From assembly GCA_023666835.1 (NCBI GenBank), contig JAMPBJ010000001.1, forward strand, positions 798,268 through 862,267: a DNA stretch of 64,000 nt. Reading direction: 5' to 3'. The DNA is from Bacteroides sp. (GTDB lineage Bacteria; Bacteroidota; Bacteroidia; Bacteroidales; Muribaculaceae). Position 1 is the stretch's first letter, and each line of letters starts with the position of its first letter. Made by a program: the position numbers and the translations under genes. Shown piece by piece: positions 36,973 to 43,608 of the stretch. The notes below the pieces were generated by a model. The model ran no database searches, had not been told where the DNA came from, and saw only the letters and a list, made by a program, of their open reading frames with translations.

Positions 36973-37028
36973 GAATCATATCAAGTTTGTTTATTAATAA
37001 TAATTTTAAAACCAACTTGATATGATTC
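36973..37028. repeat. Perfect 15-bp inverted repeat at a phage-like start codon
   Basis: GAATCATATCAAGTT (36973-36987) and AACTTGATATGATTC (37014-37028) with a 26-base AT-rich loop. The right arm contains the ATG (37022-37024) of the broken gene that follows, so in RNA the start codon would be base-paired. Confidence 0.6.
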
Positions 37029-37405
37029 CAGATTATTGTAATGTAATGAACGTATGTAAGGCACAAGTTGTTTCCATGTGTGAGAATATAGAGGAATTTG
37101 AGCCATATCTAATGGTTGTCGAAGACAAGAAGGAACCTCTTTTTGTACGTCGGACAGCTTTGATCCTCACGAATCTTACATGGCTACTGATGAGTCGTTT
37201 AACCATAAGTATACAGGTGGAATTAGACGGGGTGTTACCTTCTTTATGCGGCAAGACCGCGACAAAATCCGTATTATCGCATCGATTACGATGACATGCT
37301 CAACACCGTCAAATTCACATATCAATTTGCCGAGGCCCGACCAAAGGCTCTGCCTCCGTATTCGCCCGACATATTCAACGATAAATTCAATCCCACTTTC
37401 CAATA
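37022..37405 (+). pseudogene. Frameshifted phage-like gene remnant
   Basis: Three consecutive frames are needed to read one apparent protein: MIPDYCNVMNVCKAQVV... to about 37140, then (another frame) SFDPHESYMATDESFNHKY and GVTFFMRQDRDKIR to about 37270, then (third frame) RIDYDDMLNTVKFTYQF and PPYSPDIFNDKFNPTFQ ending in TAA at 37403-37405. Each segment looks coding and none continues, so at least two frameshifts broke the gene. The stop abuts the ATG of the next small frame, as in a compact phage module. Family not named with certainty. Base composition is lower in GC than the flanking core genes. Confidence 0.55.
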
Positions 37406-37639
37406 ATGGCTATGTCAATCCATATCAGCACCGCCCGCACGATGCTCAACTCCGGTGACCCTGTCGATATTTCCGTTTGGAAATCCGACGTCTCTATCCT
37501 TCGCCACCATAATGTTATCTCGCTGCGCTATAACTTCTATGGAGGTTGGCGCAACGTCAAAAACCTCTCGTCCGGCGAGTGTCGCAAAATCAGTGATTGT
37601 TGCGTATTCCGCGTGAATAATTTAACCGCGTTCCGCTAA
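37406..37639 (+). CDS. Small phage-module-like protein
   Basis: 77 residues, MAMSIHISTARTMLNSGDPV to the end CCVFRVNNLTAFR. The frame is intact although both flanking genes of the module are broken. Its ATG follows the stop of the preceding remnant by 1 base. From memory it resembles a short conserved protein of Bacteroidetes prophage-like clusters (pattern ...VSLRYNFYGG..RNVKNL...), but I cannot place it in a named family. Likely a relic that is no longer useful without its neighbours. Confidence 0.45.
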   Translation: MAMSIHISTARTMLNSGDPVDISVWKSDVSILRHHNVISLRYNFYGGWRNVKNLSSGECRKISDCCVFRVNNLTAFR

Positions 37640-37717
37640 ATTAACAAATTTTAATAATGGGAGAGCGAATGTGTCGTAACTTCTTTGTAATTTAGCATAG
37701 TCAAATCAATCAAATAG

Positions 37718-38350
37718 ATGAAAAAATCTTTATTGCTATTTTTAATCACCCTATTGGGGTGTGTGTTACAAGTTGAGGCTGGTTTTTTAGGTGGAAGTAC
37801 AACTTATCATTATGTTGGTTATATTGCCAACGGAATACCAAATCCAGTCAAAAATTCAGCAACTATAAAGGTGAGTATATATGATGTGGAATATAACGGA
37901 AATTCATATAACATTGTGCAATATCAAAAGCCAGACGGAACACTTGGCAGTCGAGTCAGCATATCCGGGCTATGGTACATAATGGATTCAGATTTCAGCG
38001 ACCAGTATGATTGTATGGTGCTTACTTTAACTAATGGGGGAATCACTCAATTATATGTATCCGACGAAGACGTTGCTGAGAGATTAAGATCTAATGTGGG
38101 AAATTCTTCATATGGTGGAGGAAACTCCTCATACGGAGGAAATTACAATGGAGGTTCATCCAATTACTCTAATCATCGAACATGTCCTGGTTGTAATGGA
38201 ACTGGTAAAGGTCCAGACCAGATTACGTATGCAACCGATTACACTGGGAATAGTTCAGTATATTGTAATACTTGTGGCCGTACAATGGCTCGACATTCAC
38301 ACCATCAACCAATGTGCCGTACTTGTTATGGCAAAGGGTATATAGAATAG
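37718..38350 (+). CDS. Secreted protein with DnaJ-like cysteine-rich tail
   Basis: 210 residues, AT-rich coding compared with neighbours. Signal peptide MKKSLLLFLITLLGCVLQVEA. A beta-rich body (residues 25-120), a Gly/Ser/Asn/Tyr-rich linker (SSYGGGNSSYGGNYNGG, 130-148), then a Cys-rich tail: CPGCNGTGKG (Cys156/159), YCNTCG (Cys183/186) and CRTCYGKGY (Cys200/203). The CxxCxGxG units are those of the DnaJ zinc-binding region, so the tail probably binds two zinc ions; finding them on an exported protein is odd. Inserted between two broken phage-like genes but itself intact, with a T-tailed hairpin after it. Function unknown. Confidence 0.75.
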   Translation: MKKSLLLFLITLLGCVLQVEAGFLGGSTTYHYVGYIANGIPNPVKNSATIKVSIYDVEYNGNSYNIVQYQKPDGTLGSRVSISGLWYIMDSDFSDQYDCMVLTLTNGGITQLYVSDEDVAERLRSNVGNSSYGGGNSSYGGNYNGGSSNYSNHRTCPGCNGTGKGPDQITYATDYTGNSSVYCNTCGRTMARHSHHQPMCRTCYGKGYIE

Positions 38351-38377
38351 CACGTCTTTTCGACACCGACATAGTAT

Positions 38378-38414
38378 CCATAATTTTGTGGAAACAAACG
38401 CCACAAAATTATGG
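38378..38414 (+). terminator. Perfect 14-bp hairpin after the Cys-rich gene
   Basis: CCATAATTTTGTGG/CCACAAAATTATGG with a 9-base loop, followed by ATTTTT. It works as a terminator for 37718-38350. The right arm also holds the ATG (38411-38413) of the next remnant. Confidence 0.65.
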
Positions 38415-39114
38415 ATTTTTCATTTTCAGAACTTAATTTTAACTCCGTTGAAAATCTGCTCGGATTGGAAGCCAAATCGATTTTCAAGGTCAACTCGGCC
38501 TCTGTATTCAAGGAAGACGTTGACATCGTGCCGACTATCGTGGACGATAGTCTTAGCTATATCCCCTGGGGCGGCGACAATCATATGCCTTTCGACAGCA
38601 TTAACCTTATCGAGAAAGACGAAACGTTGGCCACCTACCAACTTTTCAATGCCGAGGTATGCTTTGGAAGCGGCCTCCAATATGATTGTTCAGCCGCCAC
38701 CTCAGCCGTCAAATCGCAAGTCGAGGACTTCGCTCTTGACAACGACCTCGATTCATACTTTCTTGGTGTTTGTCAGGACTTCAAACATTTTGGTCTCGCT
38801 GTCTCAGTGCTGATTCTCAACGAGGACGGCACAAAAATCGTGCGCCTCTTGTGAAAGGAGGCTTGTTATTGCCGCTTTGCCCCTGCTGACAACGACGGTA
38901 AAATCCCAAAGATACTCTACGCCAACTGGCGTTCTATATTACTCCCGACGGCAAAGAGCAGCATGATGTTGTTATCAACAAGATTGATGATGCCAAGGAG
39001 GGCGGCGATTGGGAGACTGATATTCAGGAAGCAATCAATATGATTAATCACCCCCGCGCCGTTATCGTGTAGGACTACAGCACTGGGCTAACCTTGCTGG
39101 CACATATACGATGA
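38411..39114 (+). pseudogene. Broken phage portal-like gene
   Basis: The first frame reads MDFSFSELNFNSVENLLGLE... for 147 codons with YIPWGGDNHMPFDSINL and LATYQLFNAEVCFGSGL, a pattern I associate with portal-type proteins of Bacteroidetes phages. It hits TGA at 38852-38854; beyond it the same frame continues KEACYCRFAPADNDGKIPK and LYANWR to about 38930. A frameshift then moves to FYITPDGKEQHDVVINKID and DWETDIQEAINMINHPRAV, interrupted by TAG near 39070, ending TGA at 39112-39114. So one nonsense codon, one frameshift (or a deletion fusing two genes) and another stop have destroyed it. Portal assignment is low confidence; its decay is clear. Confidence 0.55.
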
Positions 39115-39120
39115 CGACAA

Positions 39121-39258
39121 AGGGACACTCTCGCTTTGTTCTTCAGTCATAAAATTGGTGATTTCAGAACATAGAACTTAAGCTAAATGCCTTATGCTCC
39201 GTCGGATTTCTCCCCGACGGATATAGCATAGTTGACAAAAAATTTTGAGAGTGTCCCT
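39121..39258. mobile_element. 138-bp MITE-like element with 12-bp terminal inverted repeats
   Basis: AGGGACACTCTC at 39121-39132 and its perfect reverse complement GAGAGTGTCCCT at 39247-39258. There is no coding frame inside. An internal imperfect hairpin centres on CCGTCGG/CCGACGG (about 39195-39235, with flanking TATGCT/AGCATA pairing and a 3-base bulge). No convincing target-site duplication is seen. Most likely a non-autonomous transposon remnant or IS end-pair. Confidence 0.55.
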
Positions 39259-39463
39259 ATGAAGGTGATAAAAATTAATAATGCATAATGGTGCACCAAC
39301 ACCCGCTTTCAAACCTAAGCCCGTTTAACAAAGCATGGGCAAAGATTCTATCGGGCGAGCCGTTTTGGTCCCAAAAAAGTAAAAAAGTATGGAGAGGATT
39401 AGGATTCTTGGGAGAGTTGGGAGGGTTGAGATTGTGGGGTGAATTGGATTGGGTGAGGATCGA

Positions 39464-39502
39464 AGCAAATGGGCTTAACTCGATGAGTTAAGCCCATTTG
39501 CT
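39464..39502 (-). terminator. Perfect 18-bp hairpin after tRNA-Pro(CGG)
   Basis: Arms 39464-39481 (starting AGCAAATGGGC) and 39485-39502 are perfectly complementary with a 3-base loop. Directly downstream of the tRNA on the minus strand. Confidence 0.7.
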
Positions 39503-39505
39503 CAG

Positions 39506-39578
39506 TCGGGGTGAGAAGACTCGAACTTCCGACCTCCACGTCCCGAACGTGGCGCGCTGCCAACTGTGCTACACCCCG
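39506..39578 (-). tRNA. tRNA-Pro (CGG)
   Basis: Acceptor CGGGGTG/CACCCCG, anticodon stem CCACG/CGTGG with loop TTCGGGA (anticodon CGG), T-arm GGAAGTTCGAGTCTTCT, discriminator A; 73 bases. CCA not encoded. Confidence 0.96.
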
Positions 39579-39608
39579 AGGCAGCTTTCCTTTGGTGGAA
39601 ATGCGGTG

Positions 39609-39616
39609 CAAAGGTA
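39609..39616 (-). promoter_or_regulatory. -7 box of tRNA-Pro(CGG)
   Basis: TACCTTTG on the minus strand, 30 bases before the tRNA 5' end. Confidence 0.6.
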
Positions 39617-39656
39617 ATAATTATTTTGGAATAGTGTACACGTTTTACTCAAAAAA

Positions 39657-39806
39657 TTATTTTATGGCGGTGTGTTTGTGTCGGCGCGGTTCGACGTGTT
39701 TCATTGCCATACGACGGTTTATGCAGGCTCCTATGGCCGACATAAGTCCGACAAGTGTCGCTATGACGAGAATGAAAAATATGGTATGGATAGTGTCGGG
39801 AGTCAT
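39657..39806 (-). CDS. 49-residue single-helix membrane protein
   Basis: A short frame from ATG 39806: MTPDTIHTIFFILVIATLVG, then a continuing hydrophobic stretch to about residue 30, and a strongly basic tail (RRMAMKHVEPRRHKHTAIK). The pattern predicts one N-terminal membrane helix with a cytoplasmic basic tail. It lies between the POT-transporter terminator and tRNA-Pro. Short hydrophobic frames can be accidental, so this is a candidate only; no promoter box was found and no family recognised. Confidence 0.4.
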   Translation of the reverse strand: MTPDTIHTIFFILVIATLVGLMSAIGACINRRMAMKHVEPRRHKHTAIK

Positions 39807-39902
39807 GATCGAAATGTTTAAGTGATCTTACAGTTTCTTTAAATCTAAAACGAATTAGCGCATATTCAGGTTCATTGATCCGCGTCGTAAGGCTCAAAAA
39901 AG

Positions 39903-39942
39903 CACCGGAGCCATGTCGACGGATGTTGACATGGCTCCGGTG
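39903..39942 (-). terminator. Terminator of the sufE-POT operon
   Basis: CACCGGAGCCATGTC/GACATGGCTCCGGTG perfect 15-bp stem, 10-base loop, followed on the minus strand by T6. Confidence 0.85.
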
Positions 39943-39964
39943 TGGAGGGGTATTAGACGTGACC

Positions 39965-41776
39965 TTAGATGGCGTCGTCTTCGATTGTTTCAAGTTGGTC
40001 GGCAGGCTTGGGAGCCGGAGCATTGTCGGCTGTGGCTGCTTCGAGGCGTTTCATCTGCGAGAAAATGAATGCAGCCGAGAGCAGACAGAGGGCAATGAGG
40101 ATGGCCCATATAGTCCACACGGGGATCTTGCCCCAGAGGAGCATTGGAATCGATACGAGGTAGTTGCCGACGGCAGTGGCTGCAAACCATCCGCCCATCA
40201 TGGCGCCCTTCAATTTGGGAGGTGCCACTTTGCTGACAAACGATATGCCCATCGGCGAGAGCAGCAATTCGGCAAACGTCAGCAACAGATAAGTGGAGAT
40301 AAGCCAGTTGGTGGAAACTTCACCATTGGTGCCCACGAGGGTCAGCGAGCCGAATACCATCACGAGGTAGGCGATGCCGGCCACAACCATGCCGTAGCCG
40401 ATCTTGCGCGGTGCCGAAGGTTCTTTGCCTTTGCGGTTGAGCCATCCGAAGAGAGCAAGCGAGAATGGGGTCAGTGCCACTACAAAGAATGGGTTGAACT
40501 GCTGATAGGCAGCTGGGTCGATGTCAGTGAGTGTGGCGGGGGTGTCGGTGTAGAGCCAAATGACAATCGCGGCACATGCAGCGAGGATGACGGCGCTGAT
40601 GGCTTTTCCCTGCACGGATTTGGACTGGAATACCGAGAAGAGTGCATAGACTCCGGCGGCAATTGCTGCGAGTGCACCCAAATTGAATCCAATGCGTGTC
40701 CACGACGATGATTCTGAGGCCGTGCAGCTCTTGGCAAATTCGGTGAGGGTCTGGCCGTTTTGGTGGAATACCATCCAGAAGAAGATCACCACGGCAAAGA
40801 CAAGCAGCAGGGCGAACACGCGCTGTTTTGTCTGCTCGGGTGTGAGCTCCGGCTCGTTGGTGGTGGCAACAACCTTATTAGTGTTGTCGGCCTTTTGGGG
40901 CGAGTCGGTGATGATGTGTTTATAGGTCTTGCGGCCGAGGGTGTAGATCAGGAAGCTGACCACGAGCGATGCGCAGGCGAGCGAGAAAGCGTAGGTGCAA
41001 CCGGTGGAGAAGGCCGAGATGTAGCCGTTGGCAAATTCGGTCAGCGAACCAAAGTGAGCCGAACATCCGTCGGCAAACGTCTGCAGATAGTTGGTGAGCC
41101 AGGCTGCGAGGTCGCCGCCTTTGTCCATGCCGTTTTTGACGGCGAAGTCGGTCATGCTCTTGAGTGTCTCGCCTGTAGCGGGCATGTTGGTGAACCCGTC
41201 GGTGTCAAGACACCAGTTGCTCACCGTGGCCGCCATGGCATTGTTGGAGAGGAATCCGGCGTTTTTGAGAGCGAGGTTTTTGAGGGCGATGGCAGCTCCG
41301 GGTGCAAACATGGAGCCGAGGTTGATGGCCATATAGAACAGCGAGAAAGCGGCGTCGCGCTTGTCGCCGTAGCGGCTGTTGTTGTAGAGATCGCCGACCA
41401 TCACCTGCAGATTGCCCTTGAAAAGGCCTGTGCCGGTGGCGATCAACAGGAGTGCGGCAAGGAGCACCATGAAGGATCCGTTGTTGCGCACGGGCGTCGG
41501 TGCCGACATCAATGCGTAGCCGACAAACATCACGGCTATGCCGGCCAGAACGCATTTGTTGAAGCTCCAGCGGTCGGCGAGCCAGCCGCCGAACACCGGC
41601 ATGAAATAGACGAGGGCAAGAAATATCGAGAATATCTGGCCGGTCCAGGTGGCGTCGAAGCCGAATTTGGCCTGGAGGAAGAAAAGGAATATTGCCAGCA
41701 TTGTGTAGTAGCCGAAGCGTTCTCCGGTGTTGGCCAATGCCAGGACATACAATCCTTTGGGTTGATTTTTAAACAT
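39965..41776 (-). CDS. POT-family proton-coupled oligopeptide transporter
   Basis: 603 residues, inner membrane. The N-terminal helix holds the signature region NTGERFGYYTMLAIF (ExxER-type proton/peptide site), followed by GWLADRWSFNKCV, the MFS loop 2-3 motif. About 14 hydrophobic segments. POT/PTR carriers import di- and tripeptides with protons. A cytosolic Gln/Ala/Pro-rich tail closes the protein (PAPKPADQLETIEDDAI). It begins 26 bases after sufE and ends at a strong terminator. Peptide import fits the two exported peptidases and the M28 enzyme nearby, though they are not in one operon. Confidence 0.9.
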   Translation of the reverse strand: MFKNQPKGLYVLALANTGERFGYYTMLAIFLFFLQAKFGFDATWTGQIFSIFLALVYFMPVFGGWLADRWSFNKCVLAGIAVMFVGYALMSAPTPVRNNGSFMVLLAALLLIATGTGLFKGNLQVMVGDLYNNSRYGDKRDAAFSLFYMAINLGSMFAPGAAIALKNLALKNAGFLSNNAMAATVSNWCLDTDGFTNMPATGETLKSMTDFAVKNGMDKGGDLAAWLTNYLQTFADGCSAHFGSLTEFANGYISAFSTGCTYAFSLACASLVVSFLIYTLGRKTYKHIITDSPQKADNTNKVVATTNEPELTPEQTKQRVFALLLVFAVVIFFWMVFHQNGQTLTEFAKSCTASESSSWTRIGFNLGALAAIAAGVYALFSVFQSKSVQGKAISAVILAACAAIVIWLYTDTPATLTDIDPAAYQQFNPFFVVALTPFSLALFGWLNRKGKEPSAPRKIGYGMVVAGIAYLVMVFGSLTLVGTNGEVSTNWLISTYLLLTFAELLLSPMGISFVSKVAPPKLKGAMMGGWFAATAVGNYLVSIPMLLWGKIPVWTIWAILIALCLLSAAFIFSQMKRLEAATADNAPAPKPADQLETIEDDAI

Positions 41777-41802
41777 GGATGTGGATGTGTTATGGTTTGA
41801 TT

Positions 41803-42246
41803 TTATTTTGATTCAAGCTGCTGGCGCGTTTTGAATGCCAGGGCATAAAGGCGCATCTGTTTCACCATGGCCAACAGGCCGTTGGAGCGCGTTGGCGACA
41901 GGTTTTCGGCCAAACCTATGCGGTCGATGAAATATAGATCGCTGTTGAGTATCTCCTGCGGTGTGTGGTCGTTGAGCACGCGGATGAGCAGCGCGATGAT
42001 GCCTTTGACTATGATGGCATCGCTGTCGGCCGTGAAATGCACGCGTCCGTCGATCTCTTCGGCGTTGAGCCACACGCGGCTCTGGCAGCCTTCGATCAGG
42101 TGTTGGGGCGTCTTGTAGCGTTCGTCGATCGGTGGCAAGGCATTGCCAAGGTCTATGATCATGGCATAGCGGTCCATCCAATCGTCGACTTCTGAAAACT
42201 CGTCGATTATTTCGTCTTGTATCTCGTTGATTGTCTTAGAACTCAT
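41803..42246 (-). CDS. sufE: SufE-family sulfur acceptor
   Basis: 147 residues. Accepts persulfide sulfur from the cysteine desulfurase SufS for Fe-S cluster assembly. The acceptor Cys54 sits in LIEGCQSRVWL, the canonical SufE motif; KGIIALLIRVLNDHTPQEI and RSNGLLAMVKQMR match the family. No other suf gene is in the window; sufE is apart from its operon, next to a peptide transporter. The start MSSKTINEIQDEII fits family length. Confidence 0.92.
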   Translation of the reverse strand: MSSKTINEIQDEIIDEFSEVDDWMDRYAMIIDLGNALPPIDERYKTPQHLIEGCQSRVWLNAEEIDGRVHFTADSDAIIVKGIIALLIRVLNDHTPQEILNSDLYFIDRIGLAENLSPTRSNGLLAMVKQMRLYALAFKTRQQLESK

Positions 42247-42307
42247 TTGAACTTTTTACCGAATGATATAAATTAGAACTCTAAACTATTCTTTGATTCA
42301 CCTTTTT

Positions 42308-42358
42308 GACCTATTTCAGCCGCTTTTCTTGATTTCATAGGTCACGTAGCTTTCTACG
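42308..42358 (-). promoter_or_regulatory. Structured leader before sufE
   Basis: On the minus transcript a CGTAG/CTACG hairpin with 4-base loop (42345-42358) is followed by GACCTAT...ATAGGTC pairing (42308-42343) about 60 bases before the sufE ATG. Weak stems; could be an attenuator. Confidence 0.3.
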
Positions 42359-42370
42359 CTCCCTCTTTAA

Positions 42371-42409
42371 TCAAAAATGTGAAAAAATATAATGTTTAAA
42401 TGAGTTCAT
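42371..42409 (-). CDS. Possible 12-residue leader peptide before sufE
   Basis: ATG 42409 lies 5 bases after the -7 box and opens a 12-codon frame, MNSFKHYIFSHF, then TGA. Rich in Phe, His and Tyr. If real it would be translated from an almost leaderless mRNA and might control the structured region behind it. No direct proof. Confidence 0.25.
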   Translation of the reverse strand: MNSFKHYIFSHF

Positions 42410-42414
42410 AGGTG

Positions 42415-42446
42415 CAAATATAATGATTTTATGTGGGTATTGGCAA
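42415..42446 (-). promoter_or_regulatory. Promoter of sufE-POT operon
   Basis: TTG (42444-42446), 21-base spacer and TATATTTG (42415-42422) on the minus strand. Leader to sufE about 160 bases. Confidence 0.7.
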
Positions 42447-42480
42447 TATCGCAGGAGATTTGTTGAAAAATGGTGACTTA

Positions 42481-43485
42481 TTATTGGGCAGGTTCGATGT
42501 AGATGACCCGCATGAGCACCGTGCCGACGTCGGCCAGCGTTGCCTTGTCGATTACGTCGAGATTGTCGGCTTTGGTGTGCCAGTGGGGAGGGAATGCACC
42601 CGTCGAAGGGTTGGCGCACTCGATGATGTCGATGCAGGGGATGCCGGCGCGGTTGATGAAGATATGATCGTCGGTGACACCGCCGCGCACTTCGTCGACA
42701 AAACGGCTGATGCCTGCGGCTGCGGCAGCGTTCCACACTTTGGTGTTGATGCGACGGGCTGCGTTTTCGCTGAAATATTCGCGGTAGAACTTGGCGTCCT
42801 TGCCCCCGACCATGTCGAGCAGTATGCCGTAGGCTGGTCGGCGGCGGGGAGTGTATGGGGAGTTGGAGGCGAAATACTGTGCTCCGAGAGCCCATGACGA
42901 TTCGCCGGCCGCATCTTCGCTGTCGTGCGAGCCGTAGTCTTCGATGTCGGTCAGAAGAAAATCGACTCCGATGGCGGGTGATTGTTGAGATATGGCTCTG
43001 GCCAGCTCGAGAATCACGCCCACACCGCTGGCTCCGTCGTTGGCACCGTCGATCGGTTGGGAGTGCTGCTTCTCGTCGGGGTCTTCGTCGGCCCACGGGC
43101 GAGTGTCGTAGTGAGCAGCAATCAGTATCCTTTTGGGTGCCGATAAATTGTATGACGCCAATATGTTGTTGACGGTCAGTGGTGTGCCATCGAATGCCTT
43201 GACATCGGCCTGCTGAATCCACACCGAATCGGCACCCAGCCGATCGAACGACTCCACAAGATAGTCGCGGCAAAGAGTGTGGGCGCGTGTGCCCGGAACA
43301 CGCGGGCCGAATGCCACTTGCGCCGCCACATAACTATAGGCGCTGTCTGCATTGAATCCGGGCAGCTTTTCAACGGTGGCCGCCGTGTCGGCCACGCCGG
43401 CTTCGGGCTGGGCCGCCGTGTCGGTTCGCGACCCTGAGCATGCGGCTGTCAGAAGTGCTATCAAAGCTATGTTGAATGATTTCAT
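42481..43485 (-). CDS. M28-family zinc peptidase lipoprotein (glutaminyl cyclase-like)
   Basis: 334 residues. Lipoprotein signal MKSFNIALIALLTAAC then SGSRTD. M28 fold with metal ligands: His-x-Asp in IAAHYDTRPW, Asp in GANDGASGVGV, Glu/Asp in TDIEDYGSHD, and His in HWHTKADN. The GANDGASG and HTKADN pair is shared by aminopeptidases and bacterial glutaminyl-peptide cyclotransferases; the motif set here (WADEDPD, DYGSHDSED) leans to the latter group. Acts in the periplasm or on the surface. It diverges from ligA; a perfect 16-bp palindrome lies at its transcription start. Confidence 0.88.
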   Translation of the reverse strand: MKSFNIALIALLTAACSGSRTDTAAQPEAGVADTAATVEKLPGFNADSAYSYVAAQVAFGPRVPGTRAHTLCRDYLVESFDRLGADSVWIQQADVKAFDGTPLTVNNILASYNLSAPKRILIAAHYDTRPWADEDPDEKQHSQPIDGANDGASGVGVILELARAISQQSPAIGVDFLLTDIEDYGSHDSEDAAGESSWALGAQYFASNSPYTPRRRPAYGILLDMVGGKDAKFYREYFSENAARRINTKVWNAAAAAGISRFVDEVRGGVTDDHIFINRAGIPCIDIIECANPSTGAFPPHWHTKADNLDVIDKATLADVGTVLMRVIYIEPAQ

Positions 43486-43495
43486 ATCTTTCAGG

Positions 43496-43511
43496 TTGTA
43501 ATCGATTACAA
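43496..43511. promoter_or_regulatory. 16-bp perfect palindrome at the M28 promoter
   Basis: TTGTAATCGATTACAA, fully self-complementary, overlapping the last bases of the -7 box and the expected start of transcription. Looks like an operator for a dimeric repressor. Confidence 0.45.
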
Positions 43512-43516
43512 AAGTA
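43509..43516 (-). promoter_or_regulatory. -7 box of the M28 peptidase gene
   Basis: TACTTTTG on the minus strand, 23 bases before the ATG at 43485. Confidence 0.5.
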
Positions 43517-43594
43517 GTCAGAACAACATGGATTATTATAATTAAAAATTGTTAAATGGAGTCGGGCATGCTGCGGAGAGATGTTGAAATAAAA

Positions 43595-43602
43595 TAACTT
43601 TG
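43595..43602 (+). promoter_or_regulatory. -7 box of ligA
   Basis: TAACTTTG ending only 6 bases before the ligA ATG at 43609, so the mRNA would begin at or next to the start codon. Confidence 0.6.
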
Positions 43603-43608
43603 TAGGAT

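Noticed and set aside
37022-37294. Intact 90-codon gene
   Set aside because: Its second half has the wrong reading frame; coding-like text continues in other frames to 37405, so it is a frameshifted remnant.
39288-39491. 67-codon plus-strand frame before tRNA-Pro
   Set aside because: Trp/Gly/Leu-rich nonsense text that runs into the tRNA terminator hairpin; no promoter.
42371-43273. 300-codon minus-strand frame ending in the sufE leader
   Set aside because: Out-of-frame shadow of the M28 peptidase; Arg/His-rich and without recognisable domains. Only its last 12 codons coincide with the possible leader peptide.
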